The translations under genes and the position numbers were made by a program. Shown piece by piece: positions 43,710 through 53,100 of a stretch of 64,000 nt of DNA (position 1 is its first letter; each line of letters begins with the position of its first letter). Under the pieces are notes generated by a model. That model was not told the DNA's origin. It did not search any database and worked only from the letters and a program-made list of their open reading frames with translations. The stretch spans positions 6,333,001 to 6,397,000 of the forward strand of contig NZ_LT629705.1 of assembly GCF_900103875.1 (NCBI RefSeq), read 5' to 3'. This DNA comes from Pseudomonas arsenicoxydans. Its GTDB lineage: Bacteria; Pseudomonadota; Gammaproteobacteria; Pseudomonadales; Pseudomonadaceae.

Positions 43710-44712
43710 AGAGGCGCTGTCCTCGTTCGAGGCCGTGCAAGCCCAACTGCAACAACTCGACCCGCAGATGATCGAGATCGCCGGACGCCTGCGTCGCCAG
43801 CCACCGCAAGTGGTGATGACTGTCGCTCGCGGGAGCTCCGATCATGCCGCCAGTTACTTCGCCTACCTGACCATGCAGCAATTGGGATTTCCGGTGGCGT
43901 CGTTGCCAATGTCGGTGGTGACCATGCTGCAAGCGCCGTTGAAGGTCAGCGGCCAGGTGGCCTTCGCCTTCTCGCAATCCGGACAAAGCCCCGATCTGGT
44001 GAACAGCCTGCGTTTGCTGCGCAAGCGTGGCGCCCTGAGCATCTCGATGGTCAACGCCGAGAGTTCACCGCTGGAAGCCGCCTGTGAATTCAGCTTGCCC
44101 CTGCTGGCTGGCACCGAAAGCAGCGTCGCCGCCACCAAGAGTTTTATCGCCACCCTCAGCGCCAGTGCCCGGTTGATCGCTCATTGGAAAGACGATAGGG
44201 AGTTACTGGACGCCGGCGATGCCTTGCCCGAAGGTTTGCGCGAGGCGGCGAAACAGGACTGGAGCCTGGCCATCGATGCTCTGCGCGATTGCCAACGCTT
44301 GATGGTGATCGGCCGTGGCGCCGGTTTCGCCATCGCCCAGGAGGCGGCGCTGAAGTTCAAGGAAACCTCGGCGATTCAGGCCGAAGCGTTCAGCAGCGCT
44401 GAGGTCCGTCATGGTCCGATGGCGCTGATCGACAAAAACTACCCGCTGCTGATCTTCGCCCCACGCGGTGCCGAGCAAGCAGGTTTGCTGAGTCTCGCCG
44501 CCGACATGCGCCAGCGCGGCGCCCGGGTTCTGCTCGCCGCGCCGGATGACATCGCCGAACGCGACCTCACCCTGACCCGCGCCGAACACCCGGCCCTTGA
44601 TCCAATTCTGGCGATCCAGAGTTTCTACGTCATGGCCGCCGGATTGGCGGTGGCCCGTGGCCTGGACCCGGATCAGCCGCGCCATTTGAGCAAGGTAACG
44701 CGCACCCATTAA
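43690..44712 (+). CDS. SIS-domain glucosamine-6-phosphate deaminase-like protein (NagB-II/GlmS-isomerase type)
   Basis: Protein of 340 residues made of two SIS domains (about 35-170 and 200-330), like the isomerase half of GlmS without the glutamine amidotransferase domain. Marker motifs are VARGSSDHAASYF, AFSQSGQSPDLV, AGTESSVAATKSF and GRGAGFAIAQEAALKFKET. In the nag operon it takes the place of NagB and likely converts GlcN-6-P to Fru-6-P and ammonia. The start is taken as TTG at 43690, with AAGGAG six bases upstream; the ATG at 43702 is the alternative. It overlaps nagA by 20 bases. Confidence 0.85.
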   Translation: MTSKMLEEALSSFEAVQAQLQQLDPQMIEIAGRLRRQPPQVVMTVARGSSDHAASYFAYLTMQQLGFPVASLPMSVVTMLQAPLKVSGQVAFAFSQSGQSPDLVNSLRLLRKRGALSISMVNAESSPLEAACEFSLPLLAGTESSVAATKSFIATLSASARLIAHWKDDRELLDAGDALPEGLREAAKQDWSLAIDALRDCQRLMVIGRGAGFAIAQEAALKFKETSAIQAEAFSSAEVRHGPMALIDKNYPLLIFAPRGAEQAGLLSLAADMRQRGARVLLAAPDDIAERDLTLTRAEHPALDPILAIQSFYVMAAGLAVARGLDPDQPRHLSKVTRTH

Positions 44713-44722
44713 GTCGCCCCCC

Positions 44723-44826
44723 CTGTAGGAGCTGTCGAGTGAAACGAGGCTGCGATCTTTTGACTTTAGATTTTAAGAAACCAGATCAAAAGATCGCAGC
44801 CTCGTTTCACTCGACAGCTCCTACAG
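44723..44826. repeat. Perfect 41-bp inverted repeat in the nag operon
   Basis: Left arm 44723-44763 and right arm 44786-44826 are perfect reverse complements over 41 bases, with a 22-base AT-rich loop. The core is TGCGATCTTTTGA/TCAAAAGATCGCA. It is the intact form of the family also at 38750 and 41556 and sits between the SIS gene and nagF. It could act as a transcription brake or mRNA stabiliser. Confidence 0.95.
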
Positions 44827-44870
44827 AGGCGAGTTGATCCGAACCGTAGTTTTTCTGATGAGACCGAGCC

Positions 44871-47387
44871 ATGCACAACAATAATAAAGAGCTGACCCTC
44901 AGCGCCCCGCTCAGCGGCCCGGTGCTGACGCTCGCCAAAGTTCCGGACCCGGTGTTCGCCAGCGGCGCAATGGGCGACGGGATCGCCATTGACCCGCTCA
45001 ACGACACGCTCCATGCACCGTGCGCGGGGGTCGTGGTGCACGTCGCCCGTACCGGTCACGCCGTCACCTTGCGCGCCGATAACGGCGCCGAATTACTGTT
45101 GCACCTGGGCCTGGATACGGTCGAATTGCAGGGTGAAGGCTTCTCGATCCTGGTCAAGGAAGGCGCGCGCGTCAGCAATGGTCAGCCGCTGTTGCGCTAC
45201 GACCTGGACAAGGTGGCGCAGCAATGCAAAAGCCTGGTCAGCCTGATGATCCTGACCAACAGCCAGGACTTTCAGGCGCGGCCCATCACGCTGAAGTCGG
45301 TAAAGGTCGGCGATCCATTGCTGCACATCATTCGTCGCCAGGGCTCGGGGGCGCAGGCCGAAGTAGAGCTTTCAGGGGAGGAACGTGTCGGCCACGTTCG
45401 TGTCGCCCACCGTGGAGGCCTGCACGCGCGACCGGCAGCGCTGATTCGCCAGACCGCGCAAGGCTTCAAGAGCAAATCGCAGCTGCATTTCGCCGGCAAG
45501 TCGGCCACCTGTAACAGCCTGATCGGGCTAATGGGCCTGGCCATTGGCGAGCAGGACGACGTTCAGGTCACTTGCCAGGGGCCGGATGCCGAAGCGGCGC
45601 TGCAAGCATTGCTGATTGCGTTATCCACAGCGCTGGCCGAGGACAACCACGCCGCCGCGCCGCCCCCCATGAACCGGCACCATCGGGCAGCTGAAGCGGG
45701 CGTGCTGCACGGCGTTTGCGCAGCACCCGGTTTGGTGGCCGGGCCGTTGTTTCGCTTGAGCGCCATCAGCCTGCCGGTGGATGCCGGGCACCACGATCCG
45801 CTGCAACAACTGCAGGCGCTCGATGCCGCGTTGAGCGTGGTGCGCAGCGAAATCGACCACACACTTTGCCAAGCCCAAAAGCACAGGAACACGGACGAAG
45901 AAGCGATCTTCGCCGCGCACCTTGCCTTGCTCGAAGACCCGGCGCTGCTGGACGCGGCGCAAGCTTCCATCGAACAGGGCACAGCGGCGACCCACGCCTG
46001 GAGCCAATCGATCGACGCTCAATGCGAGGTTCTCCAGCAACTCGGCAGCCCGTTGCTGGCCGAACGCGCCAACGATCTGCGCGACCTCAAGCAACGCGTG
46101 TTGCGCGCCTTGCTCGGCGAAGCCTGGCACTACGATGTGCCGGCCGGCGCCATCGTCGCCGCCCATGAGCTGACGCCGTCGGACCTTCTGCAACTGAGCC
46201 AGCAAGGCGTGGCCGGTTTGTGCATGGCCGAAGGTGGCGCGACGTCCCACGTGGCGATTCTCGCTCGGGGCAAAGGCCTGCCATGTCTGGTTGCGCTGGG
46301 GTCGGCGCTGCTGGATCAGGAGCAAGGCCATGCGGTGGTGCTGGATGCCGAAGGTGGTCGTCTCGAACTCGTGCCAACCCCCGAACGCCTGGCCGAGGTG
46401 CATCAAGCGCAACTCGACAATCAGCAACGTCGCGCGCTTCAGCAATCTCAGGCGCACACCCCGGCACTGACGCGCGATGGCGTGCACATCGAAGTCGCCG
46501 CCAATGTCGCCTCCAGCGCCGAAGCGGCCGATGCGCATGCCAATGGCGCCGATGGCGTGGGCCTGCTGCGCACCGAATTCCTGTTTGTGGACCGCCATAC
46601 CGCGCCGGATGAACAGGAACAACGCCTCGCCTATCAAGCTGTGCTCGATGCAATGGGCGACAAGCCGGTGATCATCCGCACCATCGACGTCGGCGGCGAC
46701 AAGCAACTCGATTACCTGCCATTGCCGGTCGAGGCCAACCCGGTGCTCGGTCTGCGCGGTATTCGCCTGGCTCAGCTGCGTCCGGAAATTCTCGATCAGC
46801 AACTGCGCGCACTGCTGCACACCAGCCCGCTGTCGCGTTGCCGGATCCTGCTGCCGATGGTCACTGAGGTCGATGAGCTGCTGCACATCCGCCAGCGTCT
46901 TGATGCCCTGTGCATTGAACTCGGTGTCAGTGAACGCCCGGAGCTGGGGGTGATGATCGAAGTTCCGGCCGCCGCTTTGCTCGCCGAACAACTGGCAGAG
47001 CATGCGGATTTCCTGTCCATCGGCACCAACGATTTATCCCAGTACACCCTGGCCATGGACCGCGACCACGCCGGTCTCGCCTCCCGCGTCGATGCGATGC
47101 ACCCGGCCCTGCTGCGCCTGATTGCCCAGACCTGTGCCGGTGCGGCAGTGCATGACCGTTGGGTCGGCGTCTGCGGCGCACTCGCCTCCGATCCGCTGGC
47201 CACGCCGGTACTGATCGGCCTGGGCGTCAGCGAACTGTCGGTGAGCCCGGTGCAGATCGGCGAAATCAAAGACCGCGTACGCCACCTCGACGCCGCGCAA
47301 TGCCGGCGCATCAGCCACGACCTGCTCAAGCTGAGCAGCGCCGGCGCGGTGCGTCACGCCTGTCACCAGCATTGGCCTCTGAGCTGA
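44871..47387 (+). CDS. nagF: Fused PTS phosphocarrier EIIA-HPr-EI (NagF)
   Basis: Single polypeptide of 838 residues that carries phosphate from PEP to NagE. Order: EIIA-Glc-like domain (about 1-155; paired His63 in TGHAVTL and active His78 in LLLHLGLDTVEL), HPr (about 170-258; active His185 in GGLHARPAAL and the regulatory-type Ser site KSATCNSLIGLMGL), linker with a Pro/His-rich stretch, and EI (about 275-838; active His460 in GGATSHVAIL, PEP site motifs GVGLLRTEFLF, IGTNDLSQYTLAMDR and GVCGALASDP). All phosphorylation sites are intact. It makes the sugar PTS independent of a separate ptsHI-crr. Confidence 0.96.
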   Translation: MHNNNKELTLSAPLSGPVLTLAKVPDPVFASGAMGDGIAIDPLNDTLHAPCAGVVVHVARTGHAVTLRADNGAELLLHLGLDTVELQGEGFSILVKEGARVSNGQPLLRYDLDKVAQQCKSLVSLMILTNSQDFQARPITLKSVKVGDPLLHIIRRQGSGAQAEVELSGEERVGHVRVAHRGGLHARPAALIRQTAQGFKSKSQLHFAGKSATCNSLIGLMGLAIGEQDDVQVTCQGPDAEAALQALLIALSTALAEDNHAAAPPPMNRHHRAAEAGVLHGVCAAPGLVAGPLFRLSAISLPVDAGHHDPLQQLQALDAALSVVRSEIDHTLCQAQKHRNTDEEAIFAAHLALLEDPALLDAAQASIEQGTAATHAWSQSIDAQCEVLQQLGSPLLAERANDLRDLKQRVLRALLGEAWHYDVPAGAIVAAHELTPSDLLQLSQQGVAGLCMAEGGATSHVAILARGKGLPCLVALGSALLDQEQGHAVVLDAEGGRLELVPTPERLAEVHQAQLDNQQRRALQQSQAHTPALTRDGVHIEVAANVASSAEAADAHANGADGVGLLRTEFLFVDRHTAPDEQEQRLAYQAVLDAMGDKPVIIRTIDVGGDKQLDYLPLPVEANPVLGLRGIRLAQLRPEILDQQLRALLHTSPLSRCRILLPMVTEVDELLHIRQRLDALCIELGVSERPELGVMIEVPAAALLAEQLAEHADFLSIGTNDLSQYTLAMDRDHAGLASRVDAMHPALLRLIAQTCAGAAVHDRWVGVCGALASDPLATPVLIGLGVSELSVSPVQIGEIKDRVRHLDAAQCRRISHDLLKLSSAGAVRHACHQHWPLS

Positions 47388-47430
47388 ACAACAACAGCTC
47401 TAAAACAAAAAGAACGCAGGGAGAAACGCC

Positions 47431-49146
47431 ATGTACCAATACTTCATCGAAGGCCTGCAACGCCTCGGCCGCGCACTGATGCTGCCCATCGCGATCCTGC
47501 CGATTGCAGGGTTGCTGCTGCGCCTGGGCGATACCGACCTGCTGAATATCGCGATCATCCACGACGCCGGCCAAGTCATCTTCGCCAACCTGGCGATGAT
47601 CTTCGCCATCGGCATCGCAGTCGGCTTCGCCAAGGACAACAACGGCACCGCAGGCCTCGCGGGCGTGATTGGTTATCTGGTAATGATCTCCACCCTCAAG
47701 GTGCTGGATGCGAGCATCAACATGGGCATGCTCGCCGGGATCGTCAGCGGCTTGATGGCCGGCGCGCTGTACAACCGCTTCAAGGACATCAAGTTGCCGG
47801 AGTACTTGGCCTTCTTCGGCGGCCGGCGCTTCGTGCCGATCGTCACAGGATTCGCTGCCGTCGGCCTGGGCGTGGTGTTCGGTTTCATCTGGCCGCCGAT
47901 CCAGCACGGCATCAACGATTTCGGTTCGTTGATGATGGAAAGTGGCAGCTTCGGCGCCTTCGTCTTCGGCGTATTCAACCGCCTGCTGATCGTCACCGGT
48001 CTGCACCACATCCTCAACAATATGGCGTGGTTCGTCTTCGGCAACTTCACCGACCCGACCACAGGCGCCATCGTCACCGGCGACCTCTCGCGCTACTTCG
48101 CCGGCGACCCGAAAGGTGGCCAGTTCATGACCGGGATGTTCCCGATGATGATCTTCGGCCTCCCGGCCGCCTGCCTGGCGATGTACCGCAACGCCCTGCC
48201 GGAACGGCGCAAGGTCATGGGCGGGATCTTCCTGTCGATGGCGCTGACCTCCTTCTTGACCGGCGTCACCGAGCCCATCGAATTCGCCTTCATGTTCCTC
48301 GCACCCCTGCTGTATCTGGTGCATGCGCTGTTGACGGGATTGTCGATGGCAATCACCAACGCGCTGAACATCCATTTGGGCTTCACCTTTTCCGGCGGCT
48401 TCATCGACATGATTCTCGGCTGGGGCAAATCCACCAACGGCTGGTTGGTCGTGCCAGTCGGGCTTGCGTATGCGGTGATCTACTACGCGGTGTTCGATTT
48501 CTGCATCCGCCGCTTCAACCTCAAGACACCGGGACGTGAAGAAGTGCCCACGGGTGACAAAGTCGTGATCGCCGAAAACGAACGTGCCGGGGCTTACATC
48601 AAAGCACTGGGCGGCGCCCAGAACCTGATTACCGTGGGGGCATGCACGACACGGTTGCGACTGGACATGGTGGATCGCAATAAGGCAAACGATGCAGAAC
48701 TGAAAGCCCTGGGAGCGATGGCGGTGGTGCGCCCAGGCAAGGGCGGAAGTCTGCAAGTAGTGGTCGGGCCGATGGCGGACAGCATCGCCGATGAAATTCG
48801 ACTGGCGATGCCTGCGTTGGGACGCGCACTCGTGTCCTCCCCTCCTGCTGTTATCGAAGCGCCTGAACCAGAAGCAATGACGCATTCAGAAACGCATAAA
48901 TGGCTGAAGGCATTGGGTGGCGGCGAAAACGTATTACAGATGGACTGCATCGCCATGACCCGAATCCGCCTGCAACTGGCAGATGGCAAGGCATTGTCGG
49001 AATGTGATTTGAAGGCGCTGGGTTGCCAGGGTGTCAGCCAACTCGATGGAGGGGTTTGGCATTTATTGATTGGTGAAAAAGCACATAGTTTGAGCGAGGC
49101 GCTGGAATTGCTGGTCAATCGCAGCGAAGTGAGTGCCAAGGTATAG
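47431..49146 (+). CDS. nagE: PTS N-acetylglucosamine transporter EIICB (NagE) with a second EIIB-like domain
   Basis: Imports and phosphorylates GlcNAc. Its 571 residues begin with an EIIC membrane domain (about 1-365, ten or so segments, starting LGRALMLPIAILPIAGLLLRL; motif GVTEPIEFAFMF in the substrate site). An EIIB domain follows (about 388-465) with phospho-Cys405 in GACTTRLRLDM. A third part, about residues 487-565, repeats the EIIB pattern (KWLKALGGGENVLQM..MTRIRLQLADG). In it Ala508 stands where the active Cys belongs, and the nearby Cys506 is two positions off. This domain is probably not phosphorylated. EIIA is supplied by NagF 44 bases upstream. Confidence 0.93.
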   Translation: MYQYFIEGLQRLGRALMLPIAILPIAGLLLRLGDTDLLNIAIIHDAGQVIFANLAMIFAIGIAVGFAKDNNGTAGLAGVIGYLVMISTLKVLDASINMGMLAGIVSGLMAGALYNRFKDIKLPEYLAFFGGRRFVPIVTGFAAVGLGVVFGFIWPPIQHGINDFGSLMMESGSFGAFVFGVFNRLLIVTGLHHILNNMAWFVFGNFTDPTTGAIVTGDLSRYFAGDPKGGQFMTGMFPMMIFGLPAACLAMYRNALPERRKVMGGIFLSMALTSFLTGVTEPIEFAFMFLAPLLYLVHALLTGLSMAITNALNIHLGFTFSGGFIDMILGWGKSTNGWLVVPVGLAYAVIYYAVFDFCIRRFNLKTPGREEVPTGDKVVIAENERAGAYIKALGGAQNLITVGACTTRLRLDMVDRNKANDAELKALGAMAVVRPGKGGSLQVVVGPMADSIADEIRLAMPALGRALVSSPPAVIEAPEPEAMTHSETHKWLKALGGGENVLQMDCIAMTRIRLQLADGKALSECDLKALGCQGVSQLDGGVWHLLIGEKAHSLSEALELLVNRSEVSAKV

Positions 49147-49169
49147 AGGTTTGGCGACTGGGGGGCAGT

Positions 49170-49351
49170 CATCGCGAGCAGGCTCACTCCCACAGGGTTG
49201 GATGTACACGAGCAAGAGACTGGTCGGCTGGCAGGCCGCCTTCGCTGGCAAGCCAGCTCCCACAGGGTTCGGTGTGCACCTGCAAGAGATTCGTCGGCTT
49301 TCAGGACGCCATCGCTGGCAGGCCAGCTCCCACAATAGATCGGCGTACACG
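49170..49351. repeat. Three tandem REP units with a 70-base period
   Basis: ATCGCGAGCAGGCTCACTCC, TTCGCTGGCAAGCCAGCTCC and ATCGCTGGCAGGCCAGCTCC start at 49171, 49241 and 49311, exactly 70 bases apart. The linkers between them are also related (ACACGAGCAAGAGACTGGTCG, CACCTGCAAGAGATTCGTCG). All three are in the same orientation, unlike the inverted doublets elsewhere. This indicates duplication of a REP plus linker unit. Confidence 0.85.
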
Positions 49352-49381
49352 CTTCGCTCTTCACCACTCAACAGGCCGAGC

Positions 49382-49700
49382 GGTAGCTCGCCTGCAGCTT
49401 TTGATCTTGATCCACCCGCCCCTTCGGGAGGCTGAGTGGAGGCATTCATCTGGGGGCAGGCGCGCAGCGCCGTTCGACGAAGTCGAACACATCGAGAGGA
49501 GGTCGTCGCGAAGCAGACCGGAGGCGATGCCCCAGATGAATGCCGGAGCGAAGGAACACCGAGCCCTAGCGAGGGGCCGGACGCTCGGGGCGAGCGTTTT
49601 TTTGCTTACTTTTTTTAGGCGCTTGTAAAAAAAGTGAGTCGCCGTAAGGGCGAAACCCTAGGTGGCCGTTACCGCAGCAACGGATATGTACTCGATCAAA
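49382..49700. repeat. Long structured intergenic element
   Basis: Contains a long-range inverted pair, GGCATTCATCTGGGG (49442-) with CCCCAGATGAATGCC (49530-49544), and a second stem CTTACTTTTTTTAGG...TAAAAAAAGTGAG (49602-49634). A conserved tail follows (GAGTCGCCGTAAGGGCGAAA and TTACCGCAGCAACGGATATG). I recall this sequence as recurrent in fluorescens-group genomes, but could not check. No ORF with a ribosome site was found in it. Confidence 0.6.
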
Positions 49701-49733
49701 AAGAGCCAGGCAGCCTCAAATCCCGGCCAATAA

Positions 49734-49765
49734 AAAACCCGCTGAACGCTAATTCAACGGGTTTC
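49734..49765 (-). terminator. Terminator of the NIF3-like gene
   Basis: On the minus strand AACCCGTTGAA-TTAGCG-TTCAGCGGGTT is followed by TTTTA. It lies 20 bases after the stop at 49786. Confidence 0.85.
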
Positions 49766-49785
49766 TCATTCAGCGGTCGGTAAGA

Positions 49786-50097
49786 TCAAAAATCCTCCAA
49801 CCGCCACACCTCATAAGCCGGCGTCTCATAGGGATGACTCTGCTTCAGAGCCATCACCACAGAACGAATCAACTCATCCGCCACCACAAGCTCAACCTTC
49901 CATTCCTCAACCTGCTCGACCTGCCCCGCCTCACCAATGAACGGCTGACTGCCATCCAGTGGGCGAAACTGACCAAGCCCAAGCACCTGCCACGCGCAAT
50001 GGTCATAAGCACCGATCCGCCCACCACCCGCAGCGAACACAGCACTCTTGACCTGCTCCACATGACTGGCCGGAACAAAAAAGCAGAGCTTGTACAC
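49786..50097 (-). CDS. NIF3-like / YqfO-type small protein
   Basis: Protein of 103 residues matching the insert/PII-like domain of the NIF3 (YqfO) family standing alone: MYKLCFFVPASHVEQVKSAVF, GGGRIGAYDHCAWQVLG, and HPYETPAYEVWRLED at the end. Function unknown; the domain has been likened to a PII/CutA fold in full-length NIF3 proteins. It is encoded next to purL on the same strand with five bases between, so it is probably co-transcribed with purL. Confidence 0.85.
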   Translation of the reverse strand: MYKLCFFVPASHVEQVKSAVFAAGGGRIGAYDHCAWQVLGLGQFRPLDGSQPFIGEAGQVEQVEEWKVELVVADELIRSVVMALKQSHPYETPAYEVWRLEDF

Positions 50098-50102
50098 GAC
50101 GC

Positions 50103-53100
50103 TTAGTTAACCCAGACGCGTGCGTTACGGAACATACGCATCCAAGGTGCGTCCTCGTTCCAGTCTTCCGAACGCCACGAGTTCTGCACCGCACGGAACA
50201 CACGTTCCGGGTGCGGCATCATGATCGTCACGCGACCGTCGCGACTGGTCAAACCAGTAATCCCACGCGGCGAGCCGTTCGGGTTGGCCGGATAGTTTTC
50301 AGTGACCTTGCCGTGGTTGTCGACAAAACGCATCGCTACACAACCCGACAGATCAGCTTCCAGCAACGCTTCTTCACTGGCGAACTCGGCATGCCCTTCA
50401 CCGTGAGCGATAGCGATCGGCATACGCGAACCGGCCATGCCCTGCAGGAAGATCGAATTCGACTCCTGAACCTGAACCATCGCCACACGCGCTTCGAACT
50501 GCTCGGAACGGTTGCGCACAAAGTGCGGCCAGAACTCGCTGCCCGGGATCAGCTCGTGCAGGTTGGACATCATCTGGCAACCGTTGCACACGCCGAGGGT
50601 GAAGCTGTCGTTACGTTCGAAGAAACCCTGGAACGCATCGCGAGCACGGCTGTTGAACAGCGCGGACTTGGCCCAGCCTTCACCGGCGCCGAGTACGTCG
50701 CCATAGGAGAAACCACCGCAAGCGACCAGACCCTTGAATTCGTTCAGGTCGACACGGCCGGCCAGAATGTCACTCATGTGCACGTCGATTGCGTTGAAAC
50801 CGGCGCGGTCGAACGCAGCCGCCATTTCCACCTGACCGTTGACGCCCTGCTCACGCAGCACGGCAACCTGTGGGCGGATGCCTTTCTTGATGTAAGGCGC
50901 GGCGACGTCCTGGTTGACGTCGTAGCTGAGCTTGACGCTCAGGCCCGGATTGTCTTCTTCCAGCAACACGTCGAACTCTTGTTCGGCACAGTCGGCGTTG
51001 TCACGCAGACGCTGGATCTGATAGCTGGTTTCAGCCCAAGTACGTTGCAGCAGACGACGCTGACCTTCAAACACGGTTTCGCCGTTGAAGGTGATGTTGA
51101 TCTGGCCATTGTTGATTGGCTGACCGATCACCGACACGCACTCGCCCAAACCGGCAGCGCTGAACTGCGCGAGGATGTCCGGGGTCGCGTCTTGACGAAC
51201 CTGGATCACGGCGCCCAGTTCTTCGTTGAACAGGATCGCGGCGATGTCGGCGGAAGTTTCTGCCAGCCCGTCGAGGTTCAGGCTCAGGCCGCAATGGCCG
51301 GCGAAGGCCATTTCCACGGTGCTGGTCAGCAAACCACCGTCGGAACGGTCGTGGTACGCCAGCAGGTGACCGTCAGCGTTGAGGCCCTGGATCACGGCGA
51401 AGAACGCCTTGAGGTCTTCGGCATCATCGACGTCCGGCGCTTGCGAGCCGAGCTTTCCGTGAACCTGAGCCAGGATCGAGGCGCCCATGCGGTTCTGGCC
51501 ACGGCCCAGGTCGATCAGGATCAGGTCGGTGGTGCCCTTGTCCATGCGCAGTTCCGGAGTCAGGGTCTGACGGATGTCAGCCACTGGCGCGAAACCGGTC
51601 ACGATCAGGGACATCGGCGAGGTCACGGTCTTGTCGACGCCTTCGTCGTTCCAGCGTGTGGCCATGGACATCGAGTCCTTGCCCACCGGAATGGTGATGC
51701 CCAAGTCCGGGCACAATTCCATGCCGACCGCTTTCACGGTGTCGTACAGACGCGCGTCTTCACCCGGGTGACCGGCTGCGGACATCCAGTTCGCCGACAG
51801 TTTGATGTCGGAGATCTTGTTGATGCGCGAGGCGGCAATGTTGGTCAGGGTTTCGCCGATGGCCATGCGGCCCGACGCCGGAGCGTCCAGCAGTGCCAGC
51901 GGAGTACGCTCGCCCATCGCCATGGCTTCACCGGTGTAGACGTCGAAGCTGGTGGCGGTGACGGCAACGTCGGCCACCGGAACCTGCCACGGACCGACCA
52001 TTTGGTCACGGGCCACGAGGCCGGTGATGGTGCGGTCGCCGATGGTGATCAGGAAGCTTTTGCTCGCGACGGCCGGGTGATGCAGAACGCGCTCGACGCA
52101 GTCGGCAATGTCCAGTGTCGACGGATCGAAGTCGTCGCCCAGTTCGTTTTCACGAACGGCCGAACGGTGCATGCGCGGGGCTTTGCCCAGCAGCACTTCG
52201 AGCGGCATGTCCACCGGGCTGTTGCCGAAGTGGCTGTCGGTGACCGTCAGTTGCGGCTCGGCAGTGGCTTCGCCGACCACGGCGAACGGGCAACGCTCAC
52301 GTTCGCAGATGGCCTGGAAGCGTTCGAAGTCGGCCGGGCCGACCGCCAGAACGTAGCGTTCCTGGGATTCGTTACTCCAGATTTCGTGCGGGGCCATGCC
52401 CGGCTCGTCGTTTGGAATGTTGCGCAGTTCGAAGCGACCACCACGGTTGCCGTCGTTGACCAGTTCCGGGAAGGCGTTGGACAGACCGCCCGCGCCGACG
52501 TCGTGGATGAAGCTGATCGGGTTCTTGTCACCCAGTTGCCAGCAACGGTCGATGACTTCCTGGCAGCGGCGTTCCATCTCAGGGTTTTCACGCTGAACCG
52601 AGGCGAAGTCCAGGTCTGCCGAACTGGTGCCGGTGGCCATGGAGGAAGCCGCGCCGCCGCCCAGACCGATCAGCATCGCAGGGCCGCCGAGGACGATCAG
52701 CTTGGAGCCGACGGTAATCTCGCCTTTCTGTACGTGTTCGGCACGGATGTTACCCATGCCGCCGGCCAGCATGATCGGCTTGTGGTAACCACGAACTTCA
52801 TCGCCACGCGGGGTGGTGATCGACTGTTCGAAGGTACGGAAGTAACCGGTCAGGGCCGGACGACCGAATTCATTGTTGAACGCGGCGCCACCCAGTGGGC
52901 CTTCGATCATGATGTCCAGCGCGGTAACGATGCGCTCAGGCTTGCCGTACGGCACTTCCCACGGCTGTTCAAAGCCCGGGATTTGCAGGTTGGACACGGT
53001 GAAACCGGTCAGGCCGGCCTTTGGCTTGGCACCGCGACCGGTTGCGCCTTCGTCACGAATCTCGCCACCGGAACCAGTGGATGCGCCCGGGAACGGGGCA

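Larger units (their letters stand above)
49147..49785. other. Large repeat-filled gap between nagE and the NIF3-like gene
   Basis: 639 bases with no gene I can support. The first part holds three tandem REP units; the middle (49380-49700) is a long structured element; the end holds an intrinsic terminator for the minus-strand gene. ORFs reported in it follow repeat sequence and lack ribosome sites or conserved domains. Confidence 0.75.

Noticed and set aside
49170..49351. Possible CRISPR array (regular 70-base period)
   Set aside because: Only three units, the repeats are REP-like and imperfect, the linkers are related to each other, and no cas genes are near.
49133..49628. Several ORFs of 60-118 residues in the nagE-NIF3 gap
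   Set aside because: They read through tandem REP units and a structured repeat, lack ribosome sites and show no conserved domain.
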